Shown here: piece by piece, positions 48,853-63,289 of the stretch
How positions within the stretch are numbered: position 1 is the first letter of the stretch
Layout: each line of letters opens with the position of its first letter
NCBI RefSeq assembly: GCF_020379485.1
Contig: NC_063448.1
Location: forward strand, 43,595,218 to 43,659,217
Length of the DNA stretch: 64,000 bases
DNA from: Brassica napus
Lineage: Eukaryota; Streptophyta; Magnoliopsida; Brassicales; Brassicaceae
Direction: 5' to 3'
The notes under the pieces: generated by a model
The model's database searches: none
Told to the model about the DNA's origin: nothing
Seen by the model: the letters and a program-made list of their open reading frames with translations, nothing else
Made by a program: the position numbers and the translations under genes

Positions 48853-49273
48853 TGATAACTTTTTTTTTTTCTCAGTTTTTCTTTTTGCATACCGTTTCTG
48901 TGTTCTTCGTTCTGTGATTCAGGGAGATTTGTATTCAGGATATCAAGTATATATATACATATAGTTTCTGGAAACAATAGAAGAAAAATAATATAGAAAC
49001 GTATAAGATGAGATTCATTCTTGATTGATCTATGAAACATGAATAAAAACAAATAGTGAAGAAGTGATTTGGTTGGTGTAGATTCTTGAGTCAGTCTTAC
49101 TTGTTGAATCCAAGAGTAATCCGGTTTACAGTGTTTAATACCGGCTTTGCTGGAAAATAGAACAGAGTTTTCATTATATAAACTCAAGACATTATCTTCT
49201 ACACTTGCAAAAAACTAAGACACTAACAAGTTTAGACGCAAATCCACACCAAGAAACATGACAATATGCAGCT

Positions 49274-50749
49274 TTAAGAAGAAGACAACAAAGCTTCGAC
49301 CTTTGCAATCTGTTCTTCCTCGTTGGCTCTAGCAGGACTCTTGTTCGCCTCCTCGTACAAGTCATGGTCCCATTTCTTCTCAGCCCTTGTCCAGCTTCCA
49401 TTTAACCCAGTTCGTCCATTTCTGTTGAATCCATCTCTATCAGTTCGGTAACTCTGTCTGCTTCCATCATCTCTGTTCCACACCCTGTCTCTTCCCGTTG
49501 CTGGTCTCTCATTGTTGCTCCTCCAGTTTCTCTCGTTCTGTCTGCGACTGTTTAGGTTTGCCTCCTCAGTTCTTGTTCTGCCTGAGTCGATCCGAGACTC
49601 CTCTGGAATCTTCTTCTCCCTGAAGGCAGGGCGTTTCCTGGAGAGTGCTCCTCCTTTGGTGTCGTCACTCTCATGGAACCTGTCGTGTCGCCAGGTGCTT
49701 TTGTCTTGGTCTCTACGATCATCTCCAGCTCTTCGATTGCTCTGATCTCTTGAACCTCTCCATGATCCTCTCTCTTCAAACATTTAAAGCAAATAAAATG
49801 ATCATAAGACTAACTCTTTTGCCCGTACATAGATTAAGACATATACTTTTGAAATGAAGAATAGGAACAAAAAGAGTTATTCTGAGGAAAGTTACCAGAA
49901 GTTTGTCTTCTGTCATCTCTCCCATTAGTACGACGATCATCATGCTGTTATAAGACACGCACAGGCAAGCCAAAGATAACATTTCTCTGAGCATTTGAAG
50001 GCAAATTCATATCAAAAGTTTTAGCCTTTTCAATTGGCAAAGATTCCGTATACTTGATTAATAGTAATTATTAACAAATGGAAGACGATAAATAGAGCTT
50101 CTGAAACCTGATGGTATGGTCTAGAACGAAGCTCTTCAGACAGATGGGGAGCTTGTTTGGTCGTCTCAGAGTGCTTCTTTTCAAAGTCTTTTCTCAAACC
50201 CTGAGCATCAGGTTCCAGTGGCGCAGCATCTCTCAGGGACTGGCGTGGTTTCTTATCTGTCTCGGTACTAACATCCAGACCCTTCTTACTCCGAACTCCT
50301 TCTTCTTCAGGTTTCCCATCTCTCCTGGATCTCTTAGGGCTAAAGAACAAAACATAAACACGATCGTTTGTGAAACTAGTAATAATAATAATTATAATAC
50401 TAGAAGAAGGGAAAGGGATTATAAGCTCTGGTAAGAATGATTAAGTTTCTCACAAAAAAAAAAAAAGAGTGGAACTTTTAGCTTGTTCATACTGTGCAAT
50501 TTTAGTCAATTTTGAAGCGTAATACAAAACAATCACTCCCAACATTAAACAACAATTCGTATGCATTTTCGATTTTCTAGAAGAAGAAAAAAAGACACGA
50601 GATTTGTACTTCAAAGCTAAACAATAACCATACCCACAAAACGAGGGAGATAAAGAGTAGAAGAGTGAAGAGGCAGACCTGGATTCGCGATCGAATCTAG
50701 AACGATCTCGTTTGGAGTCTGAATCTCTGCTCTCTCGCCTTGATGACAT
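49274..50749 (-). CDS. Arg/Asp-rich RS-like nuclear protein (cyclin-related annotation)
   Basis: Four exons, 50749-50679, 50339-50108, 49944-49896 and 49773-49274, total 283 residues in frame with GT..AG introns. It starts MSSRRESRDSDSKRDRSRFD. Internal parts are dominated by Arg, Asp, Glu, Ser and Asn (e.g. HDDRRTNGRDDRR, NRDDGSRQSYRTDRDGFNRN) with a nuclear-localisation-like PKRSRRDGK. It ends NEEEQIAKVEALLSS. Low complexity of this kind is typical of proteins that interact with RNA or splicing factors, but no catalytic or RNA-binding fold is visible. By position it matches At3g19650, annotated cyclin-related, though no cyclin box is seen. It lies tail-to-tail with the small gene at 48655. 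Confidence 0.75.
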
Positions 50750-51376
50750 GTTTCTCTTCTCAACAAAACAAAATCAAAAGAGGATCAGAGATTGTTTTAG
50801 GGCTTATACTCTCCATCTCCTCAATCTTTCATTTTACCCCCTTGTTTTTCTTCAACCTTCAGAAAAGCCCTTTACGTTACCAAGTTTCCTGAAACCCCCC
50901 CAGTAGTTTCCAATTCTAAATTCCACTAGGGGGGGTTATTGGACTTGGTGTTTGAGAGATTTTTGAGGATTTAAGATTTCGTGGAATTTAGGTGAAAGTT
51001 GTTAGATTTTAGAGATTTTGATTGATTAATACCATGAGATGACATTCAAAGTTCAAACGTAGTTCCATTTACGTTTACATTTTAGCTATTTCACAATCAA
51101 CTGAAGAAATTACTTTTAGAATTGTTTTAATGGATTCATTTATACATTACCCCAAAACTAAACTTACATGCATTTTCACAATCTTGCAAAGAAGAAAATC
51201 ATGTAGTGTAATTTCCAATTTGCTCTGTTTTATAATTTAACTATGCAAATATAGTAAGGGACATTATTCTCAGTAATAGAAAATTAAAACCCCCCACCCA
51301 TAAAATCTCGTTAGTGTACAAATATTTTGGTAAGAGACATCATTCTTCCCAATATGCTTTGCTTGGTTGGTTGGAG
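50750..51376. other. Promoter of the Arg-rich gene and 3' flank of MRS2
   Basis: This 0.6-kb interval lies between the 5' end of one gene and the 3' end of the next, both on the minus strand. Nothing else is seen. Confidence 0.5.
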
Positions 51377-53406
51377 TCATTCAAGCAAGCGTTTCTGCTT
51401 CCACCACCCGATGGCACCAACATAGAGGAATATACTCCCGATAAAACCTCCAATCACAGTCCACGCAAATCTCGTCGGACCAGCTTTCTCATCCTTGAAC
51501 AGCTCTATGGTAATGTTCATCCCGAACACTCCAGCTACAGCGATAAATGCACTCATCACCAGAGTTGCTGTCGTTAGCATCACACCCATTTGCAGCAGAT
51601 GATTCTGTTTGTCATCTAGCATTATGTTGATGTAGTCCTCTGTGTCATCCACGTACTCCCTTAGCTTTTTTTTCCCCCATTCAAACAACACAACCGCACA
51701 ATTATCACCTGCCGAGAGTGTGTCTGATGATAAGTACTAAAGCAACTGTGTATTACTTACTGTTGATAGTTTGTTCAGTGTACCATCGATCTGCACGAAA
51801 TATGCTTCCAGAAGCATTTCAAGTTCTTCCACGTCGAACTTGTTGGTCATGGCACTCCTGGTTGAGCTAGTATGAGTCCCACGGCTGTTTCTGCTAAGTG
51901 CGCTATGAGTACTCATAAGAAGATCGTGGGCGTCATCATTTGCTCGAAGGTAGCTTTCATCTCTGTTAGATTCCGAAGCAGATTCCGCGGGAAGCCTGGG
52001 AGGTTATGGTAAAAACGGAAGATGTTAAACTTAAATCAGAACAGTCGAAGGTAGTAAGTTTAGAAAGTCTGGTGCATGCCTGTCATCCTCGTCTCCCTCA
52101 GGAAGATCAACCTCGACAGTATCACTCTCATTCATAGAGGAAGCTGACGAATTCTCAAGTTTCTGAGCTAACTTCTCTGTAAGATACATCTCAGCCATAT
52201 CTTCATCGTCGTCTAGCAGATGTTCTAGCTCGTCCCTAACCTAGATCAAGTGAAGAGCGAGAAGGGTTTAGTTACCTCTTAGGATCACAACTTAGAGGAA
52301 ACAAGAAGTGTATTAATCATAAGATCAAATTGAGCTAATGGAAAGTCTGAATCATAACACCTTCTGAACACGTCCAGTTATTGCAACAAGCCTGCTCTTA
52401 ATCTGTCGAACCCGCTCCAAGTTGAGGGTACTGATCTTCGAAGTAAGCTTATCCAAGGCTGGATGAGCCTCTAACTCCAATCTTACGGCCTACAATTAGA
52501 GAAGAATAAATGGAAATACCACAGAATATAAGTAAAATGCTCGGAGCCTTAACCATAAGAGCATATATATACCTCACTTTCCAAACTGCTGGATGCAGCT
52601 TCAAGACAAGCTTCAAGAGCAACAAACTCAAAAGGAAGAACCTTGGATCCATCTTGATTCTCAAGGCTTTGCTTCGCATCCTTCTTGGCTTCATCCCCTT
52701 GTTCCCCAAATAATAATGGCGTCCCATCTCCTCCTCCTTGCGGTTGATCCATACTCATACGAGTCTCTCCCTCATAGTTCTCTTCCTCCTTCACACAACA
52801 CATACAAAGAAACCAGAGAGTAGTTACTATATATAACTTAACAATCATCATCTTCAATATAACATCACCATTGCATTCATCAAAACGTCTAATTACGGCA
52901 CTAATCATCTATAAAACGGCTTAACAATTTCTTGAACATTGACTCAAACAATACAATCATTAGGCATAAGTTTCCAAACCCTAATTTTCCACGACTACCT
53001 TAGGCTTAGTAGCGCGATAGTGACAGAGAATCCTCCTCTGCAACTCATCGATAAACGGCGCCACAGAAGGATCCTTCGAATTAAGCAGCAAAACCTCCTG
53101 AGCCGTGATGATCGCCTTGATATGCTCCAGATTGATCACAATCGCTCTCTCTCTACCCAGCACAGTCGACGGATACGACAGGAGCGGATCGAGGATCCGA
53201 AGATCTCGCGCCGGTAGCCCCGTTCGCCGCATGATGGCGTGTTTTCCGACTTCCGTCGTCTGCGCCTGGCCTCTCGCGCAGAGCACCAGCCATGTCCTCA
53301 CGCCCACGCCTTTCTTCCGGGCGCCGGCCGGGTACGTCGGCGTCGGTTGGCCGGTGATCGGCGTGGATGGATTCGTCTCGAAATCTTCCGGCCTAGGGCC
53401 TCTCAT
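51377..53406 (-). CDS. MRS2-3: MRS2/MGT-type magnesium transporter
   Basis: A CorA-family Mg2+ channel subunit (MRS2/MGT). Six exons, 53406-52999, 52788-52573, 52489-52361, 52240-52080, 51995-51761 and 51664-51377, give 478 residues in frame. The N-terminus is Pro-rich. The soluble funnel helices follow (VRQIKSRLVAITGRVQKV; DELEHLLDDDEDMAEMYLTE). Two C-terminal membrane helices carry the signature GMN between them (AVAGVFGMNITIE, then FIGSIFLYVGAIGWW). The intron after exon 4 uses a GC donor (GACAG|GCATGC). The symbol rests on close similarity and conserved gene order with At3g19640 (MRS2-3/MGT4), recalled from memory; another MRS2 paralogue is the alternative. Confidence 0.9.
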
Positions 53407-53422
53407 GGCGGCGTTACGATGA

Positions 53423-54510
53423 TTGTGATGATCACTGTGAAGTTCCGATGGCGATGATTCTCAAATTGGGAATCATTAATAAATCGGCTCGTCAGCCAAA
53501 CCGGTTAGAATCGGTTGAAGAAACCGGTTTTGTAGTTTTCTCCCAACATAAAACTGGTTGTAGCGTTTCCACAAAACCGAACCGCGGTGAAGAGTTTGTT
53601 TTTTTTCTTTTGCTTTTCACAGTTTACGGTGGGTGAGACGACTTTTAACTGGAATATTCTTTGAAATTTGTAGTAAAATATCCCTTCAGCTTATGTGATT
53701 TCCATGAGGGTTCGGTGTGAAAAAAGGGAAATGATAAACCTCACAACCCAATAAACCCCTTCATTTTGCAGGTTTTCATGGCTTAAATTGTGGTTTTTAT
53801 AATGCATCTTCTAAGTTTGTTTGCTTGTAAGTAAAAAATATAGAACGTGGATGGATGATAGGAAATATCACAGATATAAAAAAAAATTCTTCAACAAATA
53901 CATTTTATTAGAAATCACTTGAACTACTGACTAATTTCTACGTACCCAAAGATAATCTTGTACAACAACTGTTTTTTCACAAGAAATTTACATTCACCAA
54001 AAACCTAAACCCTTGTTTTTTACCTCGTACTTTTGATCTCTAAAACAGTTAACCTTATCTCCATTATGTGTGCTTCAAGCCTTCAATATATACTAGAATA
54101 TTTTCAGTTCTTCGAATATAAATTTTCCTTTTTCTTCGATGTCATATCACTACTTAGAAATGGCGATCTTCTTTACCGACTTGCATCGCATCGCAAATTA
54201 TCTTTATTGTGCGCCTCAATTTTCTTGAGCTTACAATCTTCCAATTTTTGTCTGCACATGTCAACTTATCTCTTAGCCGGCATCCCACAAACATGTTTGT
54301 CCAAACACACACAAACACAACCAACACATCGAATATAACCTGAAAGATGCATTTTAATGGTCAGCATTTGCAGAAATAAAACACAAAGTCCAGAGTTCAA
54401 AACAAAGACTAAGAATTTTGACTAAGATGAAAAATTGGTACGCAAAACATTGATAAACCGGTAAACAGTGAGTCATTCCCCCACCCCAGCCCCCAGAATG
54501 AGTGAGTGTC
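53423..54510. other. Intergenic, no gene supported
   Basis: Starts in the divergent flank of the MRS2 gene, then AT-rich DNA. A 101-codon plus frame at 54033-54338 is hydrophobic, lacks homology that I recognise and is not called. Older exons of the neighbouring decayed RlmN-like gene may lie here but could not be seen. Confidence 0.4.
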
Positions 54511-54513
54511 AAA

Positions 54514-55005
54514 CAAAGAATCTTCATTGAGTACATACATCATGCTAGATGGAGGATCAAGAGAAGAACCCCCATCAACTCGGCGAATGGCTACATTTCA
54601 AGTGATAAAATCTACAAAATTCTTAGTAATGGTCGAAAAGTTTCTGAAATTATCTGATGGAAAAGCACATGTGCTGTTTTATCAAAACAGGTGATAAATT
54701 TGATTCCATTCAACCCAATTGGGTCCACTATTCTGAGGGAAGCCTACAAATCCGAACCACGATTCGCGAGGAAATATGTAACAGGTCATTTGGTGACCGC
54801 TTGTCATGTGGAAGGGTTATTAAAGGGTGAAGCCTTGGATCGAGGAATGTCAAACACACCAATAATCTACATGGAGGAATCAGTGAAGGCTCACATGTGA
54901 GGATTAAGGTCGGTGCTCTGGGTCCACAGGACGGGTTGTCACAAAATGGTTCATGATATTAGTGGTGCTTGCAGTCAGCTAGTCGTGAACCAACCCTCGG
55001 AATTG
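54514..55005 (+). pseudogene. Decayed RlmN-like radical SAM methyltransferase, C-terminal part
   Basis: Recognisable pieces, in order: IFIEY..IMLDG at 54520-54555; INLIPFNPIGS at 54691-54723, preceded by an intron whose splice edges still give TFQ|VINLIPF; ILREAYK then RTTIREE after a one-base shift (54731-54775); and DISGAC.QLVVNQP at 54956-54998. These are conserved C-terminal blocks of RlmN-type radical SAM rRNA/tRNA methyltransferases. About 175 bp (54780-54952) with no similarity is inserted between REE and DISGAC. The S-adenosylmethionine-binding CxxxCxxC part is missing. The position equals that of At3g19630 in the recalled Arabidopsis order. Confidence 0.7.
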
Positions 55006-58458
<3,453 letters not shown>

Positions 58459-58672
58459 ACAAAACAAACAGAGCCCATAGTTCTTGTTGTCAAAGTCAAT
58501 ACTGTAATGCTATCATCATATATGACTAAAGACTAAATAAAAGATTTGGTATATTGAACCAATAGTAGTCGATACAATACAAAGAAATATTTGATTTCTC
58601 TTCTAATGTCACATGATATAAATATTTGTTTCTGTAAGATGTTTTTTTCATATAGAAACAAAGAATTATATA

Positions 58673-58927
58673 ATGGAGGGGTTGATTCCATACCTGATTC
58701 ATGCTATCAAGAGACACCAGAAGCCTCAACATCAGATGTATCGATTGATGTCTATAGGATCGAGCCGTAGCTACCGACCATTGATGATGGGACAAGAAGG
58801 TTCTTCTTCATTGCCGGAATCTTCTCACAAGCCACCTGTGATAGTGGATATGTTTGATCAAACATCGTCAGGTTTTGGTCAAGATTCTCTGAATAAAAAC
58901 TCTTCTTCTCAGAATATAGAAATCTGA
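58673..58927 (+). CDS. Small MEGLIPY-type plant protein, 84 residues
   Basis: A single-exon frame [20 protein letters not shown] continues with a Ser/Arg stretch ([13 protein letters not shown]) and an acidic/Ser-rich end. Small plant proteins with the MEGLIPF/Y opening form a recognisable uncharacterised family, and one sits next to BXL5 in Arabidopsis as I recall. It starts about 215 bp after the beta-xylosidase stop on the same strand. Function unknown. Confidence 0.65.
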   Translation: MEGLIPYLIHAIKRHQKPQHQMYRLMSIGSSRSYRPLMMGQEGSSSLPESSHKPPVIVDMFDQTSSGFGQDSLNKNSSSQNIEI

Positions 58928-59337
58928 TCGTTCTATATACACCTGTAATCAAATTGTAATAAGCTTCAGGTACCAGTCAATTATGAAATTAATTATTTAT
59001 TTATTTAGCATGTTAATGTTTCATAAAAACCAGTTAATCATAAACAACAAATAAATTGTTTGTTTTGGTTTAACTGACTTATTGTATACAACAAAATTAA
59101 GTCATCGTCTATCTTGTTAAGGAAGATAGATATGTATAGTAATGTACATAAATAGAATAAAATTAGTAAACATAAGAAACAGGATAATTTGCTCTGTATG
59201 GTATCAAAAAGTTCAACATATGTGCCTCCCTTCATGCATTTCACATAACAACTTGTGACTTGTGAGCATGGCGAATAGTATAGCACGTTAAATCATATTA
59301 TCAACCGGAAACAATTAAACAATCCTTCAAACGAATG
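58928..59337. other. Intergenic, no gene seen
   Basis: AT-rich DNA; the 82-codon minus frame at 59038-59286 is not supported by any family. Confidence 0.45.
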
Positions 59338-59945
59338 TTATGCGGCGGCAATACCAGACCACTCAATCCTCCCACGAATATTTTCTCCTACCCTATCCAA
59401 TGCGATCAGTTTACAGATAAGATCATTCTTCGTGCGATCAGTGTTAGCTAGTGGCCAAAAAGGCGCAATATTTCCCTCGTATTCCTCCATTTTTTGAGCA
59501 GCAAACGAATACAGTTCTAACTTCCCATCCTTGCCATCACGATCAACCACTCTTGTCCAAACCTTGAGCTTTGTGTTAAACCACATTAACCCACTTCACT
59601 GAAAACAAGCGTAGAGTACATTCTTTACCACAAAGAAGAACTTCACATAAGTTAGCATCTCCGTTGATTCATTTTTTATACCTTCTCTCGGACTATACAT
59701 GCTGACTCTCCCATCCCTGCCCACCATATAAACCTTTTGCTTCATAGACACCCAAAAATCCGATTCAAATTTCGCTTTCTCCTCGAAGTCCCAGGTTTGC
59801 GTTTCTGAATCAAACACTTCCACTTGGCTATCTTCATCACTTCCTCCAATTACGTATATCTTCCCCTCGACCACTCCCACTGCTACTTTGTAATCTGCCG
59901 ACCGACTCACTTTCATGCATGGAGGCGTCCGTAAATGACCAAATC
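59338..59945 (-). pseudogene. Kelch-repeat F-box gene, 5'-truncated, one stop
   Basis: The minus strand reads GKIYVIGGSDEDSQVEVFDS, ETQTWDFEEK and KVYMVGRDGRVSMYSP, kelch repeats of the large Brassicaceae F-box/kelch family, then LMWFNTKLKVWTRVVDRDGK near the C-terminus. A TGA near 59596-59598 lies in frame between VLYACFQ and SGLMWFNTK; a CGA (Arg) to TGA change fits the family pattern. The N-terminal F-box and the first kelch part are absent because homology ends at 59945, exactly where a retroelement LTR begins. Confidence 0.75.
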
Positions 59946-60255
59946 TGTGATATAAACAAATTAAGTCCCACATTGTAGAATTAGATAAGGAGAGTCTAAT
60001 ATATATAGAGATGTTCAACTCTAATAGTACGAGGCTTTTTGGGAAGGAGCCCAAAATAAAAACCCTTCCGGGCCAGCTTCTTAGGCCCAAAGTGGACAAT
60101 ATCGTACTAATCGGATAATAGAGAGTTGGACACGGGATTTCACAATCCCAATAATTGGTATCAGAGCGGTTGACGAGAAATCTGCAAGAAGACCAAAATA
60201 CCCTTCGAGTAGGAACGGGACCCATCGAGTTAGGATTGGGAGGTGTGTGTGGCAG
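59946..60255 (+). mobile_element. LTR of a TRIM-like/Copia retroelement with primer-binding site
   Basis: A likely ~199-bp LTR runs from TGTGA (59946) to TCACA (60144), the expected TG..CA with matching inverted ends. About 11 bp later TGGTATCAGAGC (60156-60167) is the primer-binding site complementary to initiator tRNA-Met. The short LTR and promptly following non-coding interior resemble terminal-repeat retrotransposons in miniature. The element is cut at 60255 by the CACTA insertion, so its other LTR lies beyond the window. Confidence 0.75.
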
Positions 60256-60712
60256 CACTACAAGAAAACATCAAGGATTCTGAGGGAAAAAATCGTCACA
60301 ATTTCGTCGGAATATCGTTATTCCGACGAAATTCCGACGAAACACGTCGTCGGAAATAATTCCTCGGAATTTCTTTTTTCCTCTGAAATCCCTCGGAATT
60401 TTCCGACGGAATTCCGAGGAAATAAATTTCCGAGGAAATTCCGAGGATCCCTTGTTTGTCGGAAAAGTCCTCGGAATATACCGAGGTAGAACTTCGTCGG
60501 GATAATTCCTCGGAAGTTCATCGATCGATGCGTGTTTGGACATATATACATCGATCGATAGGAGTATACCGACGGACTTTTTCCTCGGTTTATTCCGAGG
60601 AACTGTTCCCTCGGTATATTCCGAGGGATCCGTTCCTCGGAATTTTCCGAGGGAGTTGTCCCTCGGAAAATTCCGAGGGAAATGTCCCTCGCTATATTTT
60701 AAAAAAAAAACG

Positions 60713-60754
60713 GATCGATCGATGCGTTTTTGTTCAAAAACGCATCGATCGATC
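60713..60754. repeat. Perfect 20-bp inverted repeat with ATCGATCGATGCG core
   Basis: Arms 60713-60732 and 60735-60754 are exact reverse complements with a 2-nt loop. A related imperfect hairpin (CATCGATCGATGCG...CGATCGAT) lies at 63908-63950 on the other side of the gene, and ATCGATCGAT cores also occur near 60520-60560 and 63980. Confidence 0.85.
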
Positions 60755-60933
60755 TAGTGAAAAATATAATTAATTTCCTCGGAATGTAAAAAATATTAAT
60801 TTTTTTGAAAAAATAAAATTTCTGAAATTTAAATTCGAAAATATGAAATTAAAAGTAAAATTGAAATCATATTAATTAATATTCAAAGTTTCACAAATAA
60901 AAATAAAACATTCCGAGATTGGGAAAAAAAAAA

Positions 60934-63150
60934 CTACGGGTCTGGCACGTCCGGGAACACCTCGTTCGGGTACATCCTCTGCATCATCTCCATCATTTGC
61001 TGGTTCAGCCTCCTCTGTGCCTCATAGCCCGCCTGTTGAGCCGCCATCTGGGTCTCCAACAAAGATATTCGATCATCTTTGTCCTTCAACTGAGCCGTAA
61101 GTACTTCTGGATCAACAAAGGGCGGTGGTGCAGAAGAAGGAGGAACCGACCGGGTGCGACGACCCAAACCGAACAAACGTCCCTTCTTCTTTGGAACCGA
61201 CTGAATAGAAAAAAGCCAAATTTAGAAATTTAAACCAAGAAATAAATGAATTGAACTTTAAAAAAAAAAGAACTTACGGATTCAACGATTTCGTTGATTC
61301 GAAACCGGGACAAGTTGGTCGAAGCCGTCGAAGCGTCATCCTCGGTTTGAAGCTGAGACACTTCGTCTACCACCTGAGTTTGGACCAGGTCGACCACGTC
61401 CCTCACAAGACCGTCATCAATCTGGCCGGTCTTCTTGTTGGTATACGCCCTCCTCATTAGGGCGAGATCATCGACCGGCTCGCCATCATTTTCTTCCGCC
61501 TTGAAAAAAAACATAAAATTAAAGAAACATTAGAAATTAGAAGAAATGCACAATAAATTTAAATTCTGAAACTCAAATAATTGAAGAAAAAGCGGTTGAA
61601 CTTACCATGCGATCTCCGAGAGTGGCAATAGATTGAGCACCCAAGTTATGCTTGTAGATGCCCTTCCCTTTACGGTCGCTCCTGCGGTTGGTGGAGTTGG
61701 TGGAAGAAGTTTCTTTCGTCTCCTCCTTATCCCAATGCGCACACAACTCCTTCCAGACCGTGTCGTTCATCGACTTTGGGACCTTTTAATTAAAAAAAAA
61801 AGAAAAAGTTTAATAAATTAAAAAATAGTTTAATAAATTAAAAAATTGTTTAATAAATTAAATCGAACCTTATTGATTTCCCACTTCTTCTTCCACTCGT
61901 GGATCTGCTTCCCATAGTTGTCCATTACTTTATGGACGAAGTGGTGATAGATAAAGAGCGTCTCATCGGAATTCCAGTTGAACTCTTGCTGAAAAAAAAA
62001 CACAATTAGTAGAAAATTTATATTAAAGATTAAAAATATAAGTAAAAAATTAGAATACTTACCGCAAACTGACGAAACCACAGAACCTGCTTGTCGGTTG
62101 GGAAGTGAGTGAAAGTCGGATGTCCACTGTCGAGGGCCGAGTACATCATACGGTTGATCCATGCGCTGATCCCGTTCCCGGATCGGTTGAACCTTATTAA
62201 AAGAACAAACGGTTAATAATGAATCCAAATTTAAAGAAAAAAAAATGTTTAATTACCATGTTTGACCCCGTCCATGTGGATACGGAGTGAGATACGGAAG
62301 ATGGTCACGACCGGGCTGTTGAACCAACTCCGCAACCCTCATCACTCCCGGAGGACCCGGAGGAACAGGAGCGGATGCAGCAGCGGGAGCGAGAGGAGCA
62401 TGAGCGGGTGCAGCAGAGGGAGATGTATGGTTGGAGCTGTGGGGCGAAGGGGAATCCTGAAAATGGCTGGAATCCCGAGACTGGCTCCCCGTATCACCAC
62501 GACCACGACGCTGTCGAGGCCGGGTCTGATCATCATGAGACCTGTAAATTAAAAAAATATATTTAATAAATACAGAAATATATAAATTAATTTTTTTTAT
62601 TAAAAAAAAATCCCAAATAATTTAATCACAGAAAAAGATTTATATATATTAAATTTTTTTAATAAATATATAAAATAGTTCTAATAAACAAAAAATAGTT
62701 TTAATAAATAAAAATTGTTTAATAATTACAAAAAATAGTTTTAATAATATATATATATATGAAAAATATTTTTAAATCCCAAATAATAGTATTTAATCAC
62801 AAAAAAAGTTTTATAGATATTTAAAATGTTTTGTAAAATCCAAAAAATCGAATTTATATAGAAATTTTTTTTGTAAAATCCAAAAAATCGAATTTATATA
62901 GAAAAATCGTTTTGTAAAATACAAAAATCGATTTTATATACAAAAATCGATTTTATAAATACAAAAAATAAAAAAATTATAAAAAAATTCTAAATCAATT
63001 CAACAAAACAAATTATTCAACCAAATCACAATTCTAAACCTATTATACAACCAAATCACAATCCTAACCAATCACCCTAACAAAAATCTATCAAAACTAC
63101 ACAAAAACCTAACAAATAGAACCTAAGAGAGTGGGATAGGGTCCTTACAT
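60934..63150 (-). CDS. TNP1/Ptta-type CACTA transposon protein, apparently intact
   Basis: The predicted DNA-binding accessory protein of a CACTA element. Exons on the minus strand: 63150-63149 (only AT), 62541-62257, 62192-62063, 61988-61869, 61782-61606, 61499-61278 and 61200-60934; total 400 residues, no stop. The start codon is split by the first intron (AT|G). The N-terminus is Pro/Ala/Ser-rich. The core has [20 protein letters not shown] and [20 protein letters not shown], then [22 protein letters not shown]-terminal coiled coil follows [20 protein letters not shown]. The order and intron plan parallel the gene at 992-2860. Lys-rich VPKKKGR is retained here, unlike the broken relative. 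Confidence 0.82.
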
Positions 63151-63277
63151 GATTTGTGTAAGAGAAGAGGGAGATCGCCGGAGATATCGTCGGATTTCAG
63201 GGGGAAATCGCCGGAGAGAAAGAGAGGAGTCGCGCAGAGGAAGAAGAGAGAAATGGGGAAGAAGAAGGGGCTCGTGG

Positions 63278-63286
63278 TTATAAAAC
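63278..63286 (-). promoter_or_regulatory. TATA-like box of the right CACTA gene
   Basis: TTTTATAA on the minus strand lies about 130 bp before the split start codon at 63150, with a CT-rich leader between. Confidence 0.4.
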
Positions 63287-63289
63287 CTA

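Noticed and set aside
48618..49187. 189-codon minus frame
   Set aside because: Opposite the small basic gene, with low-complexity Phe/Leu composition and no domain.
60247..60773. Five overlapping frames at the CACTA terminus
   Set aside because: They run across TTCCGAGGAA subterminal repeats and give RNFPRKF-type repetitive peptides.
62342..62566. Frames on both strands within exon 2 of the right CACTA gene
   Set aside because: The spliced minus frame with [14 protein letters not shown] is the real one; the others are shadows.
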